Source: Fragum whitleyi | Taxonomy: Eukaryota > Mollusca > Bivalvia > Cardiida > Cardiidae | DNA length: 64,000 nt | NCBI GenBank assembly: GCA_948146395.1 | Contig: OX411544.1 | Coordinates: 35,856,457 to 35,920,456, forward strand | Direction of reading: 5' to 3' | Part shown: positions 35,301 to 47,300 of the stretch, piece after piece | Layout: every line of letters starts with the position of its first letter | How positions within the stretch are numbered: position 1 is the stretch's first letter | Program-made: the position numbers and the translations under genes | The notes under the pieces: generated by a model | Told to the model about the DNA's origin: nothing | Seen by the model: the letters and a program-made list of their open reading frames with translations, nothing else | Databases searched by the model: none

Positions 35301-38300
35301 TTCATATTTGATGGATATCTCATCTTATTCTTTGTCTTTCTACTAAAATGAAAATATAAGTATCAGTACATGAATTAATATGGAAAGGGTTGATGAAGAA
35401 TTTCTGCAATATCTTTTTTCTAAAATGTATGTGATAAAAGAAAATTAAGACAAAATTTTATTTTAAGAATTGTTCATGTACCAATATTCAAAAGTACTGA
35501 AAAGGAATACAAAAAGGTAGGGATTTATGCTGGTGATAAGTTGCCTATTTTACCCAATTTTTTGTATCTAAAGAAATAGTAAGCTAGTAAGACAGAAAAT
35601 TGTTAAAGCTGTTCAGTTGTTAACCATTGTCATGCTGTACCCGAAATATTCCTGCTTTGGCAGAAGATAAAGACAAAGATCAGCCTGATCTTGGTCTACA
35701 CCTGATTTTCCTTTTTAAGCTAGAAAAGTTTAGATATAGTATTTTCATAAAAATGGCTGCCTAATGATAAGAACATCAAATGCTTTCAGTACTTTGATTT
35801 TAATGCATTTTTTTTGCCAAAATTTCATTTTGCATGACAAAGGTTCTAAGAATTTATGATATAAAAGGAAGTAATTATACAATGTTTTAGTGTAAAAGAT
35901 ACATCTAATCATGATTGGCAATTATAATTTTAATTTCTAATTAGTAGGATGTTAAAATTTATTTAGATTGATATCTCCAGATAGAAGCTTCAAATGTGTG
36001 AATCAGATAATGATCTAATTAAAAGTAGGTGTAAGTCATGACCATGCATTTCTATTAAATGACCACTTCTTGACCTGTATTCCGATGTTGTACCTGTGAT
36101 TTTAAATGAAGTGTGATTAGGGGACTTTGTGTTCATATATGATTTTATATTTCTATATACTAATACTGCAAATTTGATTACGCATGGAGTGATGTTAAGA
36201 CAATTTACATGTATACAATGTATTTAAGTTGAGGATTCAATATTGTCAACATTTTTGCTGCCAATTTTGATTTATCGTGGAGTTATTTAAAGACTATATC
36301 CATGTATTTTTAAGGTTGAGAATTCAATATTTCCATATCTAGTGTGATTGGGGGAATTTGTGTTCATATATGATTTTATATTTTTATATACGAAAACTTC
36401 AAAGTTAATTGAGCACAAAGCAATGTTAAGACAAATTTCATTTACATTTAAGTTGAGAATTCAATATTTTTCATATCTATGCTGCTAATTTTGATTTATC
36501 ATGGATTTATGTTAAGACTATATACATGTATATTCAAGTAATTGTGGTAATACCAAGAAATGTGAAAATGTTTGGATTTCAACTGTTTCATTTGTGTTTA
36601 AAGGATATGGATGAGTAAGAATTATACATATTTATTGAAAACTACTTAAATATTACCTTGAAAAATGATGAAACAATTGAATATTATGGAAAAGAAGAAT
36701 TTGTTTTTCCTAAAAATTCCATTTTCACCAAAATATTTCCTAAGTCTTTGAGATACATGACTGTTTGAATTTAATTTGCTTCCAAATAGTAGATCTTGCC
36801 CGATATAATTTTATGGTTTGAGTTAGATAAGATGACATTTTGTGACAACATGTAAATCATGTTCAAATTGAAATACTGAAGAATGTGAAAAAAGGGATAA
36901 CTGATTGCCTTCCCTCCACTCATACAGTGTGATAACTTGCTATCTTAGGGCTTTTGAAATTCGAAAAATGATAAAACTTTCTTAACAAAATTGTGATCTC
37001 ATTAGATGACAAATTAACCCTTCCCTTGCTGTTCATGGCATTGCCCTTACATATACAAAGCTATTTTAGACTGTATAGACAAAGACCAGCCTTCACAGCT
37101 GCACAGTCTGATCTCAATCTACTTTGACTGCTTTGATCTTATTAATAGTGGGTAAAACTTTAGCCATATTTAGATGGATCAGCATGAAAGAGTAGTAACT
37201 GCCTATAAACATAATGGCAGTTACAACCATTTTGCACTGAGCCATCAATTTGTCATGTAAAAACTTTAAATTTGCTTGAATTGAAATGTATATTTGGCAG
37301 GATAAGGGTTAAGATTTGTTTTCTTCAAATCCAAGAGTAGGGTAATAATCAGAGTTAACTTAACCCTTGTCATGCTCAACCCGGAATATTCCTGCTTTGG
37401 CAGGAGCTATAGACAAACATCAGCCTGCACATGTGTGCACCCTGATGTTAGTCTACACCACCTGTTTTTCACTTTCAAACCAGAATTGTCAATAGATTTA
37501 GTTTTTTAAATAAAAATTGAACTACAGTTGGTACTTTCAGTGCTTCTTGCCCTTTGATTTTGATTAAAACTTTTAGCCAAAATCTATTCAGTATGACAAG
37601 GGTTAATAAATTTTAATCTATTTCACGTTTCAGTGACATCCAACAGACTACGTACCATGCTGATTCATCGGCTGATCCCTTGGTAAGCAATATTTTGTTA
37701 ACTATTTGACTTCTTGCTGATTGCAATATGAAATATGTTAAAAAGCGCCATGTAAAAACAGCATTTCTTGAAAAGATATATTGCGTGTATAAACATGCAT
37801 ATAAGAAGCTCAAACTAGATGTAATGTAACTTTATCTGAAAACAGTTGACATAATTTTGAGGGTTGTTCAAATATTGTCTGGATTTTGGAATACATGTAT
37901 ATGGTTGAAAAAAGTTTATTAAACGGGACAACTTCTTGCTGATTGCAATATGAAATATGCTCAAAAGCACCATGCGTAAACCAAATAATTTTGGAAAAGA
38001 TTTATTGTGTGATATCTTTAATACTTATATTTGACTTTGAGTATTTCTTTCAATTGTTTTGTAAGGAAACAAATTAACTGTTTAATTCCAAGAACTTTAT
38101 GACTACAGCTGAAATGAGGCTGGCAAAATTCTTTTGTAGAAGTTGTTATTAAATGAAAATATGCAAGCAGAAGCTGAAACAAGATGTAATGTAACTTTTT
38201 CTCATGATTATAAGGATTGTTCAAATATTGTCCAGATTTTGGAATATACGGTAAATATTATAAGGTCATTCTCACTAATCGATATTTGTTACATCATTTC

Positions 38301-41300
38301 GATTTCATTACATTTTAGAACCAGTCCCAAACCTCACTACAGAGTCTCAAGTACCATGAACAGAAATATGATCAAGGTTTGTATGCAGCTACATATTCAA
38401 TGTACCTTCCTATTACAGTGTCAGGAGTTTTAGCACACCTGTTTTTAGATATATATCTGCCGAGACAATTATCAATTCCCACAACTGAGTTAGATACTTT
38501 TTTTCATACAATACAATACAATACAATAAGTTTGTATTATATTTATCTTATAATTTTGTTAACCTTGTTTTCTTTGATGGTTCTAACAGAAATACAAGTT
38601 TTTTACCATGTTTGTTAAAATAACTGCATTTTGTCATTGTTCTAAAAAAATATCCATGTGATATCATAAAAAAATCATATGGGGTGCTATCACACAGATA
38701 TTTGTTAACACACTACACTTTTACTATTACCTAGGGCTTGTCATGGTTGTAGTTGTGGTTGTTGTCAAGCAAAAATAATCAACATTCTGTGGTATTTTGG
38801 TAAGACCACAGGTATTCTTTTCTAAAGAAAATGAAATCACAAAATTTTATAAACATATTAATTCATCTATAATTCTAATAGGTAGCCCATGTTGCAACAA
38901 ATTTTAAAATAATATTCGTTATATCAATTTTACCCCTTGTCATGCTGATCCCGGAACATTCCTGTGTTGGCAGGAGGTATGGACAAACATCAGCCTGCAC
39001 ATATGTGCAGTCTGATCTTTGTACATACCACCTGATTTTGTTTTTTAAACCAGATAAAATTCATAAATTATATCTTCAAAATAAAATGCTGACTCACAAT
39101 TAGGAAAAACAGAGCTTTCAGCACTTTGATTTATATATAATTCTGCCAAGGTTTTTTACTCAGCATGACAAGGGATAAAATCAAGATCACAACTGATTCT
39201 ATTTCCAGATTCCAGATCTGCTTCCATCCATACAGATGACTATTACAGCCAATCACAGCAGAGTCTGAATGTCTCAGGTCATGACCTCAGTTCATCATCG
39301 CATCACATGGACCGTCGATCATCCACACCGTCCACATCATCTCATCAACATTTACATCAGCCACATTACCAACAACAACAATATTATCACCATCAAACAC
39401 AGACAGCACAACAACAACATGTAGCAACATTGACTCCCGATCCTAAGCAAGATCCTAATTATGCTGCGAGGCTAGCTGCTTTACCAGCGTATCGTCACAC
39501 TCCAGACTATGCAACGGTCATGAAACAGAAAATGAGCCAATCACAGCAGCAGGTTCATTTGGCGGGAAATCATCATAGTCAACATCAGATTCACGATTTA
39601 AATCAGAACATCGCGGACACACACATCTACACGCAACCAGAGGAAGGTCTGGCGTACAGCCAACCAGAGATAGGAAGTCATGGTAACTCATCTGTCACTT
39701 ACAATCATGATGGACATTATAATTTTGGGACCCCCGTGAGAGCCTATCCAAATTCTATGTATACACATGTATTTACGAATCAGAGTGATTTTTTACAGTA
39801 TAGAATGAATGACCGTCCAAGTAATCTGATTATGCAGCCAACTTACAGTTCACCAGAGTTAAACACTCAGGGTCTTCCACAGAGTTACACTACAGACAAT
39901 TATCTCACTGTGAATGAGGCATTGCTCTATCAGTATAAACCCCCTCCTCCTTACCCTAGAGCCAGTAACAGTACCCCAGATCTGGCTGTTGAGACCAACA
40001 GAGTTGCAGTCAGTAATAGTCCGGATCTTGTCTCCAGGAAGACGCTTGGTGATGCTGTGTTTGCCATGGAGAACCAGCCTAGACAGGACACCAGTATGGA
40101 GAATGTGCAGGAAACCATTCCAGAAGTGATCCAGTTATCAGACACTATGATACAAACTGAGGCAGGCCTGGCTGAGGTCGACCCAGGTCAACAGGAGATT
40201 GATGATGCCTCTAGTGATCATTCCAACACAACATTTCACGTTAAGGAGATAGACAGTGAATCCGAGGAATCGTTTATCCGATCTGCACCACAGAGACAAA
40301 GCAGCAAGTCTAAAATACAGGTCAGATTTGTGGCTCCTAATAAGATCCCTCCTCCCTCAACATCAAAAGATGTAGCCACAAGACGAGAAAGTTTTCGAAG
40401 AATGATGATTGCGAGATCAGGATCTTTTACACCTGGAGTATTGCAAGGAAAATCGGATAGATTATCATATCCTAATAGAAGTTTACGAGAAAAACAAACT
40501 AATGGTGTCAATGAATACATGAAAGGAGAAAGTCCAAGTGCAATTAACAAAGAAACAAGTGATAATACTGATCCAATTAAGCAAAATGTGAAAAATGTAT
40601 TAAACAAAGTGACAGAACAATCTGCAGCTATAAGGAATGGCGGTGTGAATATGCTTGGACATTCATCACCAAGTAAAGAGGTTGTGAGGAGTCAAAGTGA
40701 TGCAAATAAACAAAACAAAGTAACGATTGTACATGAAAAGGCAGTGTCAGTTGACAGTAGTGCTGAGAGAAAACAGATACTTGAACGTTTGAAATCCAGT
40801 GAACCAGAAGTGCCACCTATTTGTGAGAATGAGAACTGGGTTGGTTCAAGGGAACGACTTGTGGATTACGAGGATTCGTCCGATTCTGAACAGGTTTGTA
40901 AGGCATCTAGTTTTTAGCATGACTATTTTCAGAGAAATCCCAAGGTATTATGATCAACCTGGTGTCATTTTATTGGTGTTGATGTTAGCATTGGCATGAC
41001 AAACTTCAGTCTTTGTCATATCTCTGTTATTATTGAAAATATCTTCATGATGTGTGCTCATCATCACAAGATCTACCCAGTCTATCAAGGGGATAATTCT
41101 GGAAGCATTTTTATAAGAGTTATGGTCCTTTTAGGACTTAGAATTTTTGCAATGTCTAGCACCTGCAGCAGAGCATTGCACCTGTATGCAGTGCTCTTGT
41201 TAGGTGCTCCTGCTGAAGTGATATGACTGATAAATTGTTGAAAAAGGCTTTAAACCCCATTCAATGAAAAACATAACACGTATTTGATTAACCCTTTTGT

Positions 41301-44300
41301 GTTTGTAGTCTCTGGAATTTACACACTTGTTTATTATTTGAGAAAATATTTGGAAATGAAGAAATAGCTTGTAACAAGCAATTTCTTCATTTCTACTTTA
41401 ACTTTCTACAAGAAAGGATGGTTTCATTTAAAATTGCCCTGGCTTTCAATATTATGTGAAGCCAACTTTTATTTCAACCTGTCTTTAATCTCAAAAAAAA
41501 AAAAATAATTAATGGCACTGGATAAAATAAATTTACTTAATTATTTGAACAAATTTGAATTCTTGTTTAAAAGAAACAATATGCAAGGTGAATGCTTCTT
41601 TTTGTACCCTTTACTCTCTATTGCTGAACATTGGCATATTAAAATTCCATGTTACTTATGGTTGGTGTTTTAAACTTAATTGTGCTAAAGATGATTGAAA
41701 TTCTACAAATTGAACTGTAGCTTTTCCAAGTGGTGTGCATTTTTACCTATGGCATTATTATCTATGACATTTTTACCATTTTAGCTATGGAATTATTACC
41801 TATGGCATTTTTACCTCTGACATGTTTACCTATGGCATTTTTACCTCTGGCATTTTTACCTACATTCTTTTCAAGTAGATGACATTGTTAGGTAAAGGTT
41901 GTATGGTATTGAATTTTTGCAATTTCTTCTTTTTCAAACATACTCAGGTTAACTAAAGAGAAAAAGTACAAACTTAAAAAAGTTTTATTTATTTGAACCA
42001 GTTTTGTTGGTTGGTAATTGGTTATTATCTAATCCAACACCTTTACCCAATATTTTTAAAGCTACAATACAGGAAACCCGACCTTTTGATTTCTGACAAT
42101 AATTCTGGATATTTCCTTCTTGTATTAGGTAGGTGAGAAATGATCCAGCCTTTGAAAAGGGATTATTTTCACAAAGTATTAAATTTGTTAGTCATGATAT
42201 CACTTAACAACTTTTTGTTTGTTTAGTAAATCAAAAGTATTGTTAAAACAAATTGACACATTGAAAATAAAGATTAGGTGAAAATTTACTCTTTAGTAAA
42301 CATTTGTAGTTGATATTTTAAACTCAAGGAGAGGATACTCACTTAAGACTTTATTCAATGTTCAAAGGGAATGAAGATGAAAATCTAAAGGTGACTTGAA
42401 TTATTTTTCTTGAAGAAGATTTTTTAGAGAACAGTGCACTTTTGAAAAATGTTTTGTGGTATTACTTTTTTCACGTCAATAAAAGGTTTTCAAAAGGTAC
42501 TTAACAGGATACAAAAATTTGATATTGAGAGAGGAGAAATTTTGAAACAAGGTGAAATGTGGTTTATTTAAGCACTTCTTTGATTACCCTACAGAAGGAT
42601 TTAACCAAGGACATATCAAGGGGTCTGGGACCACACTTTTGTAAGTGCCTATATATTTATAGGCACTTATAATAGTGTTGCGTTGAGCCCTCAACATCTG
42701 ACTTCGTATCATCATGGCTTAACTTGTATTTTTAATGTTAGAGCTATTTATAGGATACAAAAGTTCTAATGATATGGTCAATAAATACTAAGTTGTTACA
42801 CATTAACATTCATTCCCTAATTTTGGTGTACAAGAAGAAAATATTTACGGAAAATATAGTAGGAAAAGGAGAAATTGCATTTCAAAGTGTCTTTATCACT
42901 TGCCTAATTTTCAATTAAGATATTCTTTGAATTGCCTTCATCAGTTCTCTGAAATTTAAGATTTTGGTGTTCAGGACAAATTGTGTTCACAGATTGCAGC
43001 AGTCAATTAAAAAGATATCCATTGACCAATCAAAATTACTGAATTATACCATGATGACTTTCGACCCATCATTAGGAGTTAGGACACTGAAGATTAGCTT
43101 TAAATGCCAATGAATGTATATTTTTGAGACAAAATTAATTGTATGAAACAGTTGTAACAGTTGATTTTCTACTTGTCCAGAAAAAAAGTGAATAGATAAA
43201 TTCTAAGAAAAGATTGCTTTTAAAGAAGAAAATGCTGAAACCCAGCATTTTCTTCATTTAAATCAATATTTTCTACCTTTTGATATGAACATTAGGATAT
43301 TTTATCTCCAATATCATATACTAACATTCCAAGATTTGGGCAGGTATTCGCATGTCCAAGGACAAGTAGACTAGAAAAATGTTTTTGTCGGCAAGTAGAA
43401 AAGTCCCTTCAGACAAGTTGGGCATGGGAATTCCACACCCCATAAATGAACAAATGGCATGTTCAAATATTAGACTTTTGAGACTGAAATCTATATTGTT
43501 TATTTCTCTCTTTTTAGGAAGAGGATGCTGATGGCAAGCCAATGGGTCCCCTAAAACTGGCAGCTATGAATGGGTTAGCAATGTCAAGGCCAATGGTGCT
43601 AGCTTTAATGAATGACGAGACTAGGGCACCAAAAGATGAAAGGGTAGGCATACTGTTTTAGACTTTTGGGGGGCCAGTGCAAATCTAAAGTACAAAATGT
43701 ACCTATTCTTGTAGGCACTTGCAAAAGTAAATGTTGATAGCTTTAAATTTTAAAAGCTTGACTGTTTTTAGCTCCACTGGCTGAAAGCCACTGGGGCTAT
43801 TGTCATGGCGTTGTGTCCGTCGTGCGTCCGTCCGTGCGTCAGTGCGTCTGTGCGTCCGGTTGTAAACTTTTTCTTTAAAAATCTTCTCCTCAGAAACTAC
43901 TGGATGAATTTCAACCAAACTTCACAGGAATGATCCTTGGGTGACCCTCTTTCAAAGTTGTTCAAGAAATTTTGATCCAATGAAAAACATGGATTTAATG
44001 GGCGTGGCTAATTTCCAAATATGGTAAAAAGTGAGTTTTCTCAGATTCTAATTGATGGATACCAATGAAATTTTACATGAAAGATCCTTGTGTGACTCTT
44101 TATCAGTTTACAAAAGATTATTGAGATTGGATGAAAAATATGCATTTTATGGGCGGAGGTCATTTCTCTATATGTTATATAGTGGAAACTTTGGAAATCA
44201 TTTTCTTAGAATCTAACCAATGGATATCAACCAAATTTTACTTGAATGATCCTTAAGTGACCCTTAATCAGTCTACAAAAAATTATTGTGATCAGATGAA

Positions 44301-47300
44301 AATATGCATTTTATGGGCGGATGTCATTTCTCTAAAATAATGTTATATAGTTGTAACTTTGAAAATCATTTTCAACAACAGTAGAATCCAAAATATCTAA
44401 AAGTCTAGTCAAAACTTTTATTGCTTTACAAGAATTTCAAGCCTGTGGAGCGACTCAAGCCATTCATGGCTTTCTAGTTGGAGAAAACCTGAGGTATTGC
44501 TATAGCCTTGGTTGGTATTGTTCTCTTGGTTGTTGTCATGCAAAAACTTTGATGTTTTGTGATATCTCTGGTATTATGGTTAGCATTCAATTGTTGACTA
44601 TTGAAATTGAGAACTCTACTATCAACAGGGATAACTTAACCCTTGTCTTGCTGAACCCAGAATGTTTTTGTTTAAAATGGTAGTATAGACAAAGATAAGC
44701 CTGTACATATGTGCAGTCTGATCTTAGACAACATCACTTATTTTATCCCTTTTCAAGGCAGAGTTGTTTACGAAATTGAAATTGAATATCAAAGGAAATA
44801 TTGCTGAATAATCTTGGATACTTGTGCTTCCAGTACTTTGATTTTACTGCATTTTGCTAAGGTTTTTATTCATCATGACAAGGGTAAAGATGCATTTTGT
44901 GCAATTCAAGCACTTTTTTCGTTTTGGTTCATTATAGGTGCTCTTGTTTCAGTTTAAGCCTTAGTTCTGACATTTGCTATCAGAGTTTTGTTTGTTTGAT
45001 TGTGGTTTTACATTGACATCAACGATATTTCAGTTATATCATAGAGGCTGGAGAACCTAACAATGGATTCCTGGTATTTCTCTTACATGAACTACCATTA
45101 CATCCTTTCAAAGCCTCCATCTGCTATCCCACATAGGTCTATGATTATCAACCCATTGGTGAAACATGTAGCCAGAAAGGATGAGTGCTGCTGTTAGGAA
45201 TCAAAACCCCGATCTTTTGAGTGGCTTTCAGAGTAAAAGATATCTTGTTTTGGCATAATTTATTAAATGAGCTTGAACATGACCTTTCCAACTATTTCAT
45301 ATGTGCGTGATGGACAGACAATGAGCAGCCTGAACAATCCCTAATGACACTGAAATAATTCTTTGATTGTGATCACAGACTTAATGTCCATAGCTATCTA
45401 TTGAATACATAGTGAAGACTGATCAGACTATGTGGCTGCACAGGCTGATCTGAGTCCTTCAACTTTATGCACACATGAATGTTTAGGACATGTCCTGCAC
45501 TTGCTGATACCAATGGCTTAAGGCAAAACGGTTATAACTGCCTCTATTTATTTAGGCAGTTACAACTGTTTGGCACGGAGCCATTGATATGTAATTCAGG
45601 GGTGTGGAATTCCCATGCCCGACTTGTCCGACACAGCCTTTACCACTTGTTGGCAAGTACAATTTTCTAGGCCACTTGTCCGTGGACAAGTAAATACCAG
45701 AGTAAATCTTGATACAGAACTAAACAGATCTAGGAGAAAAGTCATCCAACTGTTTTTTTTAAATGGGAGAAAACATTGTCTCTAATGAAGAAAATGCTGG
45801 GTTACAGCATTTTCTTCATTACAACAATGTTTTTTCTCAATAATTATCAATTCATTTCTTGTTGGCAAGTTCATTTTGATCCTGGACAAGTAGGAAAGCG
45901 ACTTTTACTTGTCCATGGACAAGTGGAGAAAAGTCGTATTTCCACACCCCTGTGTAATTCTTTCCATAACCAGAACCCTGAAGATGCCATGATAGCAGTG
46001 CATGATTATGAAGATAAATCTATACTTTCAGAGAAAGATCCTAGAACGCAAGTTAGTTGAAAACTTGGTATTCAAGGAGTTTGAAGAGACTCCAAAGAAG
46101 ATAGCTGAATATGACTGCTCTGTGGCTAAACTTCCTGAAAATGCCTTGAGGAATAGATTTAAAGATGTTTTACCTTATGACCATTCCAGAGTGAAACTGA
46201 ATACAAGGAAAGATAACCCTTCTGGCTACATAAATGCTTCACACATGAAGGTACATGTCTTCTTGTCTTAATATTCCTTTCCAATTAGATACTGGAAATC
46301 TGGAATTATTCCTGTGGCAAAAATATTTGCGCTTTACACTTTGACTCATTTACTCGAAAATAATATCATGTGTAAATTAGAAGATAAATGTACACATACA
46401 TGTTTTTCTTTAATGTTTCATCTACATCGACTTTAATTCAGGTCAGTGCTAGACTAGTTTCTACTAGTTTCACACCTTTTACTGTGCTTTATATGTTTTT
46501 CACACTTTTCAAAGTTGACGAATTGGGTGAACATTTAATGTTTTCCTCTGACTGTGACAACAGAGACTGTTTTCTAGTATATTCAGACAACTGGTTTTGG
46601 TAATACAAAATACATATAAATGTATATTTTTTCTTCAAAATTTCAGTTTTTTTGTTAAGATAAAAACACTTTTAATGGGTAGAATCATAAGAACATGAAA
46701 GTTCAGAACTGAGAATATATCCACTTTTACAGTATTCAATTCACCATGATTGTGTAAAATGATATTTAAAAGGTTGATAAAACTGTCAAGTGTAATGCAA
46801 CCCTTATCATGCTGAAGACAGAATATTTCTGCTTAGCAGTCTGATCTTAATCTATATCACATGATTTCCCTTTTTAAACCAGAAAAATTGTGAAAATTAA
46901 ATTATCTTTCTTCAATCAATACTTCCCAATAACCACTGCAACTATTTCTTACATTACTGTGAACACATTTTTCCCAAGCTTCTTCCACTTTCACTGCGTG
47001 ATATTATATTACATATGTGTATTAGATATGCAGAGAGTATTTTTTAATTTCATGGAGGTAGGAAACTAAAAGCCTTATCTTCTCTCATGTACTCATTATT
47101 AGGTTTTTACTTTTTATACCTCAATGAAATTAAAAAATACTCTCTTCATCTCTTGAATAATTTTATAAGTAACTTTAATTGCCTAGTCAATTACTTTTGA
47201 TTAGTAAATCTAAAGTACACAAAAGGCATTAATGGAAAGAAACAATCAAATTTCTAGAAGTAAAAGTTAAGTTAAAAAATTGATTGCCAATGACATTAAT

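Larger units (their letters stand above)
31515..37633 (+). other. Intron 9 (6.1 kb)
   Basis: Holds the TCCCCTACCAGCG satellite element with its nested insertion (32017-34070), the second 'taataatagc' repeat (34230), a 'ggttaagatcagcttgtc' repeat (34610), piggyBac-like MITEs (35624, 37018, 37364), and a 231-bp tandem duplication (36111-36555). 34716-35619 has only an AT-rich possible element with 'cagggcttctattaga'. Confidence 0.8.
40894..43517 (+). other. Intron 12
   Basis: Contains a 'ggtgctcttgttag' element remnant (40910-41205), a SINE 3' piece (41205-41275), a hairpin (41365-41400), a minisatellite (41748-41872), a palindrome (42616) and a hAT-like MITE (43160-43440). Confidence 0.85.
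43644..46031 (+). other. Intron 13
   Basis: Contains the AGCTCCACTGG element copy 2, a piggyBac-like MITE, a reverse SINE, a fold-back MITE, a short palindrome and a hAT-like MITE with exact duplications, almost end to end. Confidence 0.9.

Noticed and set aside
39307..40917. Stand-alone 536-residue gene
   Set aside because: It is exon 12 of the phosphatase gene: the frame is open upstream, there is an acceptor at 39208 and a donor at 40894, and the last residues are intron read-through.
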